From Amaurobius ferox (taxonomy: Eukaryota > Arthropoda > Arachnida > Araneae > Amaurobiidae): 64,000 nucleotides of DNA. The stretch lies in assembly GCA_951213105.1 (NCBI GenBank), contig OX578149.1, positions 4,253,606-4,317,605 of the forward strand, read 5' to 3'. Below the pieces are notes generated by a model that saw nothing but the letters and a program-made list of their open reading frames with translations, was not told the DNA's origin and searched no databases. The translations under genes were made by a program, and so were the position numbers. Shown piece by piece: positions 32,398 through 44,755 of this stretch; position 1 is the first letter of the stretch; each line of letters starts with the position of its first letter.

Positions 32398-32860
32398 ATA
32401 GTACCAGTAAAGTTTAAAAAAACTGTAAAATTTCAGATTTTTTGGGCTCTTAGATTTTCAGTTATTCACTTTTTAAAAAAGCCAAATCTGGTAAAGTTTT
32501 AAAATCTTTAAACAGTGGTAGATCAAAAACTATTTGACCAAGAGAGCTCAAATTGGTGCAGTCTTTTGTTTTCGATGGGCCTTAATTTGATATACAACAT
32601 GATTATGGTATTTAACTCTTTTTTAAAATTGGAGTTTCTAAAATAATTACAAACTAAAAGAGAAATTGCTTTTAGAAAATAGCATAGTCATATCAAATTA
32701 AGAACCATTAAAAGAAAAAAAAAATGACACCAATTTGAGATCTCTAGGTCAAATACTTTTTTTTTTGCCAAATTTGGCAGATTTCGCTTTTAAGAAAGTC
32801 AATAACTGAAAACTAAGAGCCCAAAAAATCTAATATTTTACAGTTTTTGTCAGCTTCACT
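32398..32860. repeat. Foldback repeat 2, copy 1
   Basis: Left arm 32398-32650, right arm about 32680-32860 inverted (GGGCTCTTAG.. against ..CTAAGAGCCC). Same family as foldback 1. Confidence 0.8.
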
Positions 32861-33282
32861 GGTACTACTATTGTACCAAAAATTATCATTTTCCATGATG
32901 TCAAGGTTCAGATCATTGGTTGATTTGACACGGAATGACCCTTGGATGAATATTCAATTTTGCAGTATTTTAATTACTTAAGTTTTACACCATATGAAAT
33001 ATTGTTTAAAAACAAACTAATTATTCTTTGTAATCAAAGTTAGAGGTAAGTTACGGTACAGGAAAATTAGGCGTTCTGCATTTTCAGGTTGCAGCCTATT
33101 AAGTTTTGGTTCATAAACATTCCCTGCTTCTTTCTGAAAATAAACGTTCACTATCAACGCTGGCTAGCTGGTGCAGACAAGTACTTTCTTGCTATCTTTG
33201 CAAGTATGGCACAAAATAGAAACATTTTCTATTTTAAATTGGCATAAAATAGAAATATTACCTTTAAAAAAATTAACGGTGG

Positions 33283-33600
33283 TATCATAGGACTGTAATG
33301 ATTTTTAAGAGTGAACACAGTGAGTAAGGGCACAAAGCACAAATAGAACATGTTTCTAGATGCACAGAACACAAACTGCTATAAAATGAATTAAAAGAAA
33401 TATAATTAGTCGAAAAAATTCTAAGTATATTTTTAATTCTAATTTCTAGCAATTGCAAAAATTATAATTACTACGTTATGAAATATAATTTTGCGGTGTT
33501 TTTAAAATAATTCTAAGAATTATGTGTGTTTTTATTTCTTTTAAGTATCATGTTTTCTTTTAAGGCTTTTATTACTTCTTCCAAAAATTTCTTCCAAGTA
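33283..33600. repeat. Internal direct repeat, unit 2, copy 1
   Basis: Partner of 29480-29760. Confidence 0.75.
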
Positions 33601-33814
33601 TCAACTCTTTTTTTATTTTCTTAAAGTATCAAATTTGTTTTAATTTAGTATTGTGTTTTTTAACATTTCACTCCTGTATCAACTTTTTCTAAGTAGCGTA
33701 TTATTTTAAAATTTCTTCCTAGTATATTTTTTTTATTTCTGCAAATAACATTAAATTAATTATAATATTTAACACTGTCTAAGCAGAGAATAAATGAAAA
33801 CATAGTCATATTGC

Positions 33815-34145
33815 ATTTGTTATGCATGCATGTTTATTTCAAATCCTGTAAAATCAAATTATTCTTTAACATGTTTTTTATAGATTTTAGTTTTAGACAT
33901 ACATGTATAATTACACTAAATGAAAGTTGCTTCAGTTATTATTATATAGATTAAATTTATTTTATTATAAACACTAACCAACACTAAATAAGTATTTTTA
34001 CTTGCAGGTAGGTTATACATGAAGCAACTTTCATTTAGTATAAGTATACTGTCTTTAAGTTTAAAATACATAAAAACATGTAAAAGAATAATTTCTGATT
34101 TTACAATATTTGAAATAAACATGCATGCATGACAACAAATGCAAT
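33815..34145. repeat. Hairpin with ~120-bp arms, copy 1
   Basis: Left arm contains GCATGCATGTTTATTTCAAA and ends ..GAAAGTTGCTTCA; the right arm starts TGAAGCAACTTTCATTTAGT and ends TTTGAAATAAACATGCATGC. A minus-strand 146-codon frame (34356-33916) crosses it and is not credited. Confidence 0.8.
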
Positions 34146-34679
34146 CTCGGACCACTTTTTCATTTAATCTCCGCTGAGATAGTATTAAATGCGAGCATGT
34201 ATGCACATACCACAATGCTGAAAACATGCACTTTTCCCGTTTGCTTTTAAAGCAATATGTGCATACATACAACAAAGCTAGGAAGATATATAAGATAAAA
34301 TAAAAGTTAAAGCTAAATATAATTAAATAAGTTAAAATATATAAATTAAGCAACATGTTAACCTAACACTAACCTAACACAGGAAAATCAAGTTCAAGAT
34401 ACAAACCTACAAACACGGCGGGAAGGAGAATAATAACTGCAGTCAGTGTTGCCAGATACACAGAGCTTATGGCTTCGTCCCCTGAGGTAGAAATGAGTCC
34501 GTTCTGGAAGCTTCCAGAACTGCGTGATGTCACGTCCGATCACCGAACTCAAGTAGCATCGGCGGGGTTAGAACTTGGAAGGGTGAAGATAAACAAGAAG
34601 GGAGATCCCTGACCACCTGTGTTGGAGGACAAAGCTGATAGGGGATTAGCAAGAAGTCCCAAGGGGAGGGAGGTAGAAT

Positions 34680-35118
34680 GGTTATTTTTATGTATGAAAA
34701 ATGGTAATTTTAATGTAATATAAACGGTATTTATAACGTATGATAAACGGTATTTATAATGTATGATAAACGGTAATACATGAAAATGCCTTCAGGAAAA
34801 GGGTTCGAGAACAAAGCTGAAAGAGGATTTGAGCAAGGGGGGAGCATTAATGGTTATTTTTACGTATGATAAATTGGTATTTTTAATGTAATAAAAACGG
34901 TTATTTTAATGTAAAATAAACAGTAATACATACGTATTTAAAACGGTATTTCTACATACGGTATGTTCATACACGGTAATTCATATGTATGATATACGGT
35001 ATTTTTATATACCGTTTACTCATAACGGTATTATAACCGATGTATTACCGTTTATCGTATAACACATATGAAAATATAACGTATAAACGGTTTAACAACG
35101 GTTATAATACCGTATGTG
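34680..35118. repeat. Right subterminal array, copy 1
   Basis: Repeated ACGGTATTTATAACGTATGA-type units, different in sequence from the left array but with the same TACGTA/ACGTAT theme. Confidence 0.8.
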
Positions 35119-35129
35119 TGTTACCTGGG

Positions 35130-35737
35130 ATTGGTTATGCTAAAGATACACGAGCAATTATACAAAGTTTAAGGGACAATTCTGAAAAAGAGTTCGTAAT
35201 TTTTAAAGATGTTGAAACATTTTGTGAATATTATGAAATCTTCATATCAGTACCAAGAACTGTAAAATATCAAGCTACACGAATTAACGTCAACTATGAT
35301 ACTCCTGAGGTATATTATAGGAGAGCTGCTTTTTATACCTTTTATAGATAATTTTCTAATACAACTCGATGAAAGATTTGTGAAACATAAAAATATATTA
35401 GCTTCTTTTCGAATCCTATTGCCGAGCAAAACAGCTCAAGACCAAGACCTTACAAAAGAAAACAGTGAAGCAGTGAAGACGCTATGTTCCTGGTATTCAG
35501 AAGATATTGGTCATATCACATGTGGAAATTTGTATGATGAGTTAAAAATATGGCACAGCAAACTCGAACGACTTCAGAATCCAGAATATCCGACTTCAGA
35601 ATATTCAGATAATGCTTTGGAAGCTTTTCATGAATGTGATGAAATTATGTTTCCAAGTATACGAAAACTTCTGCAGATAATGATTACACTTCCAGTCACA
35701 ACGTGTAGCGCAGAGAGATCTTTCTCCACCTTTTGAT
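35130..35737 (+). pseudogene. hAT transposase C-terminal region, copy 1
   Basis: Continues the fragment at 27890-28029: GYAKDTRAIIQSLRDN, VPRTVKYQATRINVNYDTPE, a one-base shift near 35330, then IPFIDNFLIQLDERFVKHKN and the dimerisation box LLQIMITLPVTTCSAERSFS. TGA at 35734-35736 stands where relatives continue. The last part lies at 36490-36573 (IHKDIEV..VLNEMVKKPRQLDIKL then TGA), beyond the piggyBac derivative. ZMYM1-like hAT family; dead by frameshift, stop, internal deletion and two insertions. Confidence 0.88.
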
Positions 35738-35802
35738 ATTTAAAAAATTATTTAAGAAATTCAACAGGTGAGCACAGGTTAAATGGACTGTTTATGTTAT
35801 AT

Positions 35803-36485
35803 CCCTTTCGCGACGGCGGCATTCTGGAGCTGTCGCGGCCCAAAAGACAGAGCGCTTCGCTTCCGAACTGGTCCCAAAGGACGGCACATTTTTTGCGCTA
35901 AGCCTAACTCTCGAAAAAAATTCACTAAAAATCACCTATTCAACACAGAAATCTACTTTTTTCAGGAATAAAAGAAATATTTAATTTCTATTTGATGTAT
36001 ATTTTTCATACAAATCTGAATACAAAATACTCGTTAGTTGCTCCCATTCTTTTATCCGAAATAAACGAATCATTCACTGCCTCTAAAGCCCAAACAAAAA
36101 AAAATACTCTCTTATATTCCTATGATTCACCAACGAAATCATAACGCTGAAATAAAACTAAAAACCGAAACTCAATCATAAAATTGTTGATGCTACGAGA
36201 ATTGACCTGTCTGTTTATATTACAAAATGATGTTTACCGCTCCAAATGGAGAAATAATTCATTCGATCCTCTTCTGCCAAAGTCATGCCTCTGCAAAATA
36301 CATTGAAGTTAGTTCCATGGACATATAACCCCATCTAGTAGACAAATTTAAACGTTCCACATGGAGACACGTATAAGTGCCACTCTCCGCTTACGGTCAA
36401 GTTTCCTCCCTCATGAGTGCGTGCCGTTCGTCCTTGAATGCAAGTTCGCAGCTGGCACGTGGGCGTGCCGATCGTCGCGAAAGGG
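35803..36485. mobile_element. 683-bp piggyBac deletion derivative, copy 1
   Basis: Ends CCCTTTCGCGACGG at both sides, homologous to the ends of the full element at 9311-11904 with the transposase region removed. Target duplication is ATAT (35799-35802, 36486-36489), not TTAA. Excising it restores the hAT frame (LFMLY into IHKDIE). Confidence 0.93.
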
Positions 36486-36489
36486 ATAT

Positions 36490-36573
36490 ATCCACAAGGA
36501 CATTGAAGTAAAAACTGAAGAGGTTTTAAATGAAATGGTTAAGAAGCCTAGACAACTTGATATTAAACTTTGA
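36490..36573 (+). pseudogene. hAT transposase C-terminal end, copy 1
   Basis: Last ~28 codons of the hAT protein after the piggyBac derivative, ending in TGA at 36571-36573. Confidence 0.82.
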
Positions 36574-36773
36574 ATATTGTATACTTTCATTTATAGAAGT
36601 TATCAGTACTGTTCTTATTTAGTAAACATAATGTTAAATAAATAAATCTATTCGGCGATAAATTGATTTATTTCAATATATTGTCATTTGACATGCGTAA
36701 TAATATACAATGAGGTTTGACCCCCCCCCCCCCCCCCCCAGAACGAATTTCTGGCTACGCCACTGCAACTGAT

Positions 36774-37746
36774 AGATACATTTAGGGGATATATAGAGAT
36801 TAATTGCACTCATTTAGCATTTGGACATCTTGGCTATGATAAAAAAGTTGCCAATAACTTCAATTCCATTAAAAAATGTGATAGAGCTATATTTTGTGCA
36901 TACCTTTTTCTAAAATACAATCATGTTTTAGAAAAATATTTTTGTTCATTTCATATATATCAAGACGTTAAAGGGGCCCCAGAGGAATGTCTGCCTCAGA
37001 CCTTATCTACATTGCATATGACAACAGATACTGGAAATGAAACTAGATATTGGACTCATTTTTAACATATTTACAACAAAATTTTGCATTGCATATGACA
37101 TCAGATACTAAAAACAAAGCTGTATATTGGACCCATTTCTAATTTATTTACAACAAGTGATATTATAATAGCTCTTGTGTTGTGTCTATGTAGACAGTGA
37201 TTGACTTTTATTATAGTAGATATCCCATGAATAAATCAATTTTTCAAATTGCTTATGGGTAGAATGCCTCACTAGTGTAAATGAAGCCATATAATAATGT
37301 TATTTACATTAAATTGCTATAACAAAAACTTAAAATTTCGTTGTTTTGAGAACTTAACCAACCAATATAAGAAAATTTATTTAAGGACATTCACGATAGT
37401 GCACACACTTTTATTAATTATGAAATATTGTGTTTGAAATTATTGTTTATGTAACATTTTTGGATATCATTATTTTCATGAATTAAAACAAAATGTTTAA
37501 AAATTTGAAACTTCTGAATGTTGGGTCCTATATAAAAGCATCAAGATTCCAGTATTCACAGATTATAATAATTGTACCCAGTTTCTTTGGACTCTCTCAA
37601 TTTTTGATATTTCATGTCTACGTACACACAATCATTGCCTTCAAAACATTCAGTTCAAGTTCAGAGATTCTCAAAATATGTGAATTCATTGAAAAGTCGA
37701 ATTTCAATTTCGTCTTATCACAATATCTTCTCTGTACATGATACTA
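36774..37746. other. Noncoding flank of hAT, copy 1
   Basis: AT-rich; an imperfect repeat GCATATGACAACAGATACTG / GCATATGACATCAGATACTA (about 37014 and 37093). No gene. Confidence 0.5.
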
Positions 37747-37748
37747 TA

Positions 37749-38486
37749 CAGGGTGTCCCAAAAAGATTGAAACACGCTTTAATTCCTTACCTGTTGGAGA
37801 TAAGTGAGCAATGTGAATTGCAAAAATGTTGAAAGTAAGGTAGGAAATAAGACTATGTTAATGAAATTGTCCTCCCATTAGTTTTCAAAAAGTTACACTT
37901 TTTAGATTTTTATACAACCCACTAAGACAAATTGGGTCAATCAGAAAATTTTTAGTTTTAATGCAACAAGATCATTAAAAACAACCGCATATCTGCATCT
38001 TTAAAATCAACTGAATTATGATAAAGAAAAAAAAATCTGACTTATGCCACTTTTCCGTGCCATGTGAAAGGCTGTTCCATCAGTGAAAATAAAGATCATA
38101 AACAAATTGACGATGGAAATTATTTAGATCAAAAATACTTTAATATGTGTCAAAAAATTTTATCACAAATGCATCTAAATAAAGTATTACACAGACAGAG
38201 ATCATATAAAGCAGTGGTACTCACTACGTGTTTGAGGTTCTCCTATGTATTATCATCCAGTATTATCTTTTTTGTGATATGTCACAAATTTACATTTCTA
38301 ATTTGATATATAGTCCCCATTCACAATATTCAATTTTCAATTAAATATAACTCACTCAGTTTTAAAGATACAGATATGCAGGTTTTTTTAATGATCTTGT
38401 TGCATTAAAAATAAAAAATTTCTGATTGACCAAATCTGTCTAAGGGGGTCGTATAAAACTTTAAAAAGTTTAACTTTTTGAAAATT
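37749..38486. mobile_element. Long-TIR mariner-type MITE, cut by the duplication breakpoint
   Basis: Begins CAGGGTGTCCCAAAAAGATT after TA and matches 51013-51750, but the last ~130 bp of the right arm are missing because the duplication junction falls there. Confidence 0.88.
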
Positions 38487-39540
38487 GTTTTTCTTTTGAT
38501 GCCCTGGTTCTATAACTAATTTTTGAGAAAAGTGCAGTGCTTTGTTTTAAAAGTTTTTAGTATTTGAAACTATAAACTTCAATTTCGGCACCCCTGTGAA
38601 ATGTTGCCTGAGGTGGTTGCCTCACCTCCTCAGCCCAAGTCGCGGCCTTGACATAACTACAGATGAATTAAAATAATTACTCGAAAAATAGGGACTAGAT
38701 TTTTTCACAAAACATTAATTTTTCTGCAAATTTTACATAGTAGTTTGATTGAGTTATCCATCGGTATGCATGATAAATCACCAAATGAGATGCACACATA
38801 TTGTATAATAATAAAAAAAATCTAACATAGGCAGCACATGACTTTCCTTATATACTGCAATGAATTTAGTTTCCTCACAGCCAAAAAATCATGTATAACA
38901 TCATATTAATATTTTTGGCATTGAATCATAAATTGAAAGTGGGCTCTTTTGGTTGGTGACATAATGGAAAATTATTTCAAAGTGCTCAGATTTATATATA
39001 ATTTACAGAAATATAATTTAACAATAGAGAGCTATTTAAGAAAAATTGGCATCCTCAAGTAAACAATAGCCTCCTTGTATTTAATGCTCTTAATATTAAT
39101 TTAAAACTAACATTTTGTATAAAGGCAGTTAATAGATTCCTAAAATTCTACTTTTTCTGCTTATTTTTATATATATTTAAATAAGAAGTATTTCTTATTT
39201 CTTTTATTTATACTGAAGGTTGAATTTGCTATTATGACAACCATCTAGTTATGATATGCAAAGCTGCCAAATGTGCATCTATATATAAAGATCAGTATTC
39301 TGGAGTTTTCATGGCCTGATTAGCACAGAGGGAATGCGGGGCAGCTGCCTCACGTTAGAGGAGCCCAAAATTAAACAAGTACAATATCAAAAAATTAACG
39401 GCTGCTTCCTAAAAAAAAGTATGCCATCGGACTGGGTTTGCCCAGCTGATCAGTGGCGCAGAGACAGGGGGGGGGGGGCTTTAATTAAAAACAAAAAAGT
39501 ATTAATTACAATAAAAAAAATCTGATGTGGGCAACACATG

Positions 39541-40432
39541 ACTTTCCTTATATAATGTAATGAATTTACTACTTTCACAGTAAAAAAATAGGTTTTTCTT
39601 ATAGATACTAATATTCTTTATAAGATATTGAATTTTTGACAATTAGTCGTCATTTTCATTGATTTAGCATCATTTTTATCCATTTGGCGAGATTTTCATT
39701 AATTTGACAACATTTCAAAAAAGTCGCCAGGTTGGCGACATTCCGCCAAATTCGTCGCCAAAATCTCGCCAAGCGTTATGCACTAAGAAAAAAGTTATTC
39801 TTACAGCAGATAAATGACTATTGGCGTTCAAATACAAAAGTATTATTCAAAGTATATTTTTTCATGAATGGAACGAGCTAGATCCACGAGAATGATGTCA
39901 CTCAATTTATCGCATGGTATTACATATGAAAAGTGAACATGTTTCTCAATAGGAATTTTTTTTTTATGTGACTTTTTCATAATTTTTTTGAAAAATGTAC
40001 AATATCTCGAGAACGGTTCATGTTAGTGTTCTAAAATTTATGCCAATTGTTTTCTAATGAAAAATTACATAAGAAATGTCTATTTGCGTAACTTTATTAG
40101 CGGTTTTGATTTTTTGACGATTTTTTCAAAATTTCATTAGAAAATTTAGGGGGGTTCTGGACATTCGATTACGTATAAAAACAATAGGCTTCCAGTGTTT
40201 ACGGATTGTGATTTTTGTACCAAATTTGGTTCGAATCGGTCTATTCGTTCGTCAGTTATCGTCTCCACAGACTCACTGACACACACACACACACACACAC
40301 ACAGACATCACTTCAAAAATGCTTGATTCGTGATCAGGGATGCTTGAAACGTGCTCTCCCGTCGAAAACTCGAATTCGAATTTTCGACCCCGTCACAATA
40401 CTATCCTTATACATTATGTATATAAGGAAAGT
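39541..40432. mobile_element. MITE-like element with a CA repeat, copy 2
   Basis: Counterpart of 26265-27172 with a shorter CA microsatellite (40279-40303). Confidence 0.5.
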
Positions 40433-40552
40433 AATAACTACTTTTTTTTCTCATTTTTGGTATTTATATTTTTACTTTTTCTCGCACTTCATTCAAACAA
40501 ATTTAATTCCCCTAAAATTTTGTTTTTACTCTACACTTCATTTTTGGTTTAA

Positions 40553-40628
40553 GGGAAATTCCTTTCGGAATGGAAAAGTCCTTCAGAAAGGGAAAAATCC
40601 TTCGGATAGGGAAATTTCCTTTCGAAAA
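40553..40628. repeat. 19-bp minirepeat, copy 2
   Basis: Counterpart of 27293-27368. Confidence 0.75.
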
Positions 40629-40754
40629 GAATTTTGCTGTTGTCATATGTCTGGTCTTGTTTTGGAAGCACGTGTTGAAACTTTAAAAAATAAAACCTAT
40701 ACGTTTTTCGATCAAGGGATCTTTAATCTGTTCTTTTATATTAGCAATTGTATA

Positions 40755-41003
40755 ATGAATAGCAGCAAAGGTAAGTTATTTGAGAGTAGCATATGCAATT
40801 TCTTTAAAAGAGAAAAAAAAAAAGAAGATAGTAAATGTAATGAAAATAAGCTGAAAAATGTTGAATTCTCTGAAGATGACAGTTCAGAAAGAACAGCTCC
40901 AATAGACGTTGAGACATCATTATTTACACCATCTGAAATCGATGTGAATCCCAATGATATTGGGTTATTTGTAGGAATAAAGGTAAGGGCTGTTTTTATA
41001 TAG
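40755..41003 (+). pseudogene. hAT transposase N-terminal fragment, copy 2 (in frame)
   Basis: Same as 27495-27742, but eleven A at 40813-40823 keep one frame from MNSSKGKLFES through SEDDSSERTAPIDV to NPNDIGLFVGIK and TAG 41001-41003. A longer open frame upstream of the ATG is MITE sequence and not part of the protein. Still only a fragment. Confidence 0.66.
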
Positions 41004-41150
41004 TTGTCATAATAGATCGTAAATATAATTTGCAAGGCTCGGATTTTCATGCATGAAATTTAGCTCAAATAATATGCAAATATGCTCAAAATTATTACAC
41101 AATATGCACGAAAATATGCAGAAATATGCAAGTGCATAGAAATCCGGACC

Positions 41151-41290
41151 CTACTCGTAAGCATTTTGTACAATGCAATTAACAAGTGTGAATTCGTTAT
41201 TTCCCTACATATTGTTAAAAAACTATTTTCGTATAGTTTACCTTTGTCGAAATATTTACAATCTGAAAAAATTGATCTTTCCAAAGCTAT
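41151..41290 (+). pseudogene. hAT transposase middle fragment, copy 2
   Basis: Counterpart of 27890-28029; ends LSKAI at the inserted element. Confidence 0.75.
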
Positions 41291-41304
41291 CCCAGGTAGC
41301 ACAA

Positions 41305-42051
41305 ATACGTAATTCTTACGTATCAAGCAATACGTAATCTTTACGTGTCAGGCCATACATAATTATTACGCAAAGACAGTACGTTAGAATACGGTATACC
41401 AACCGTTATAAAAAAGGTTATTATTACGTATCCTTATACATTATTATTACGTATCCTTATACATTATTATTACGTATCCTTATACGTTAATATTACGTAT
41501 ATTCACATGCGTTATTATTACGTATATGCACATACATGTTTATTACGTATCCATATTCGTTATTATTACGTATATCCACATACGTTATTATTACGTATAC
41601 CCACATACATTATTATTACGTATCTACATACGTGTATATTACGTATCCACATACATTATTATTATGTATATCTACATATGTTATTATTACGTATCCAGAT
41701 ACATATTAATTACGTATCACATACGTGTATATTACGTATATCCACATACGTTATTATTACGTATCCAGATACATGTTTATTACATATCATATACGTGTAT
41801 ATTACGTATATTCACATACGTATTTCTTACGTATATCCACATGCATGTTTATAACGTGTTCCCATATGTATTTATGTGTTCCCATACGCATTTATAATGT
41901 ATTCCCATACATATTTATATTATGTTTCTACATGTATTTATTACATGTTTATATTGTGTTTCTACACGTATTTATTACGTGTTTATATTGTGTTTCTACA
42001 CGTATTTATTATGTGTTTATATACATATTTATCACATATTGGACAACTCTA
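41305..42051. repeat. Left subterminal TACGTA array, copy 2
   Basis: Counterpart of 28044-28790. Confidence 0.85.
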
Positions 42052-42106
42052 CAGAATAGTGCATGTTGCAGACATGATATTTACAAAGTTTTATGCATCT
42101 TTGTAA

Positions 42107-42358
42107 AACAAAAATATTGAGCCAGGTGAATATATTTTTATAATAGATGTCAAATTTTCATATTGTGTTGATTTCAATAATGTACTTGAATTTATAAACT
42201 TGAAATCAACACAATCTGAAACAGTATCTTTAAAATTTAAAATACATTCATCTAAATCATATTTTTACAAAGATACGATATATCAAATGTGTCATGTATG
42301 CAAAATTCACAATACTATAGAATCACTCTGTTCATATGTAATAAAATTTTTATTTTAA
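42107..42358 (+). pseudogene. Unrecognised coding remnant, copy 2
   Basis: Counterpart of 28846-29097. Confidence 0.4.
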
Positions 42359-43401
42359 TTTATATTATATATTGTTAATACAATAATTTTAATGCAAAAA
42401 TGTTTTTTTCCTTTATTTTCAGTTTATATTTAAATATATTTTTAATTCTAATTATTTCTAAATATTACAAAAATTATAATCTACTACATTATGAAATATA
42501 ATTTTAAATCTAAAAGATAAGCTATTTTAAATTGAAAATAACTTAAAAATACAGAATAAAATTTTGGGATATATTAAAACACATAATACTTAAAACATTT
42601 TTGCAATTTTTAAAGAGTTAATTTTTTAAAAGTAAACTTCAATACTAAAAATATATCAAAAAACAATATTAATAATATTGTAATTAAGTTTATAGGCTAT
42701 TTTAAATTATATATGTGCATGCTAAAACTACACATCTCTGATCAATGGTGGTATCATGCAACTGTGATGATTTTTAAGAGTGAAAACAGTGAGTAAGGGC
42801 ACAGAGCCCAAGTAGAACATGTTTCTAGATACACAGAACACAAACTGTTTCACAATTATTTCTAAAAATTGCAAAAATTATAATCTACTACATTATGAAA
42901 TATAATATTGTGTTTAATGTTTTTAAAAAAATTCCCAGAATTGTGTTTTTATTTCTTGTACGTATCATGTTTATTTTCTTTTAAGTATAAGGCTTTTTTA
43001 ACTTCTTCCAGGTATTTTTTTTTTATTTTCTTAAAGTATCAAATTATTTTAATTTAGTATTGTGTTTTTTAACATTTCACCCCTGTATCAACTTTTTTTT
43101 TAATTTGTTCTAAGTGGCATATTATTTTAAAATTTCTTCCTAGTATATATTTTTTTTTAATTCTTCAACTCATGTATATAAAAAAATTATACCGAAATAT
43201 AATTTTTTAAATGCTTATAAATGAGACTTTTCTGTACGATTTTTTTTTTTTTTATGAAAATTCGACTATTCATGTTTTCACATTTTTTTCAGTGTCAATT
43301 TCAAAATGTACTCTTGTTCATAATGAAATCTTTTCCTTTTTACCACTTTACAACATAGTTGAAAAGTGTTTATTTATTGTAACTATAAAGACAACAGAAA
43401 T

Positions 43402-43864
43402 TGCAAAATTTCAGATTTTTGGGGCTCTTAGTTTTTCAGTTATTGACTTTCAAAAAAGCGAAATCTGCCAAAGTTTTGAAATCTTTAAACAGCTGTAGAT
43501 CAGAAACTATTTAACCTAGAGATCTTAAATTAGTGTCATTTTCTTTTGCTTTTAATGAGTCTTAATTTGATATATAACATGACTATGCTACTTCAAATTT
43601 GAATTTTTTGAAAAGCTTCAAAAAAAAATTTTTTTAAATCTCAAAAACACCCCTTTTAATTTTTTTGAAAAAAAAAAATATATGCTTTATGGACTACTTG
43701 TATGCCAAATTTCATAATGGGAAGCCAATGGGTTCCTATGAAAATTATTTTTTTTTTGTATTAAACTATAAGTGAAATTAGCTAAATTACAAAAAATTTA
43801 ATTTCCATAGGAACCCCTTAACGACCGACTATGAAATTTGGCACACAAATAGTCCCTGAATATC

Positions 43865-43899
<35 letters not shown>

Positions 43900-44178
43900 A
43901 AAAAAATCAGTTTTTTTTTTTGGATTTTCTAAAAAAAAAAATTTTTTTTTTTTAGTTTGTAATTTTTTAAAAACTCCAATTTAAAAAGAAAAAGTTAGAA
44001 TACCGTAATCATGTTGTATATCAAATTAAGGCTCATTGAAAACAAAAGCACGACACTAAATTGAGCTCTCTGTGTAAAATTTTTTTTGATTTACAACTGT
44101 TTAAAGATTTCTAAACTTTGCCAGATTTGGCTTTTTTAAAAAAGTAAATAACTGAAAATTAACTAAAAAAGTAAATAA
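43402..44178. repeat. Foldback repeat 1, copy 2
   Basis: Counterpart of 30140-30915. Confidence 0.78.
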
Positions 44179-44440
44179 CTAAAAAGAATGAAGTTTTTGA
44201 GTACCCATGATTGCCTTAAAGTCATTCAACTGTGGCGACAGTATTTCTTTAACTTCTTCATACTCATCAACTGTGCTGTACTCAAAAACTTCATTCTTTT
44301 TACCCAATTTCTGAAAATCGGCTTCTTGTTAAGCATTATTACTGTAGTGAACACCGGTTTACTGAACGTGTGACAGCATTCGACTATATTACACCAACTA
44401 ATTTAGCAAAAATTGAATCTGGATTTGGCACTATATAGTC

Positions 44441-44739
44441 TATAAAGGATCTTTGTGGCTTGCATGTATTCTTGAGAAGAATAATGTTACGAGCGACTAT
44501 AAAGTAAGCTTCCTACATCCTAAGGGACCTTTTCTTACTTTCATCCTCAACCGAGTGACGTATTGAATGTGCCAGGTGAGACCATTTTGCAAAAAGTAGA
44601 GTCTGTTACTGCAACTGGGAGAGTTTGTACTCTTGAGCAAGGAAGAAATGAAATTATCTTCACTCAGTTTGGAGAAGAACTTATTTTAAAAGTTCTTGAA
44701 CGTTTTGTAATTATAATTGTAAATATAAAATTAAATTGA
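44441..44739 (+). pseudogene. Unassigned domain remnant, copy 2
   Basis: Counterpart of 31178-31476; same frameshift, so the damage predates the duplication. Confidence 0.45.
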
Positions 44740-44755
44740 GTGGCATGTGAAATAT

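Larger units (their letters stand above)
28030..35129. mobile_element. 7.1-kb inverted-repeat element of unassigned type, copy 1
   Basis: Left end CCCAGGTAGCACAAATACG; right end on minus CCCAGGTAACACACATACG (17 of 19). It is flanked by AT at 28028-28029 and 35130-35131, and removing it with one AT restores the hAT reading frame, so both boundaries are firm to the base. Subterminal arrays rich in TACGTA lie inside both ends. The interior holds foldback repeats, an embedded 742-bp MITE and two unassigned coding remnants. No transposase was recognised, so it is probably non-autonomous or decayed. A 2-bp AT duplication is described, to my knowledge, for ISL2EU-type elements of the Harbinger group; that assignment is a hypothesis. 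Confidence 0.85.
26171..36765 (+). mobile_element. hAT transposon with nested insertions, copy 1
   Basis: Left end CAGTGGCGCAGAGACAGGGG; right end on minus CAGTGGCGTAGCCAGAAATT, the classic hAT terminus. Target duplication CAGCTGAT (26163-26170) against CAACTGAT (36766-36773), 7 of 8 bases. Contains a dead transposase, the 7.1-kb element at 28030-35129 and the piggyBac derivative at 35803-36485. Confidence 0.9.
25207..38486. repeat. 13.3-kb tandem segmental duplication, copy 1
   Basis: GTTTTTCTTTTGATGCCCTG starts here and again at 38487. Everything to 38486 recurs in order at 38487-51750 with only scattered differences (homopolymers, a CA repeat, a few substitutions). Copy 1 starts after ..GCATT and copy 2 ends ..AAAATT, so the junction shares only ATT. 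Confidence 0.97.

Noticed and set aside
33916..34356. 146-codon minus frame (and 47178-47618)
   Set aside because: It crosses a large hairpin, has low-complexity hydrophobic composition and no domain.
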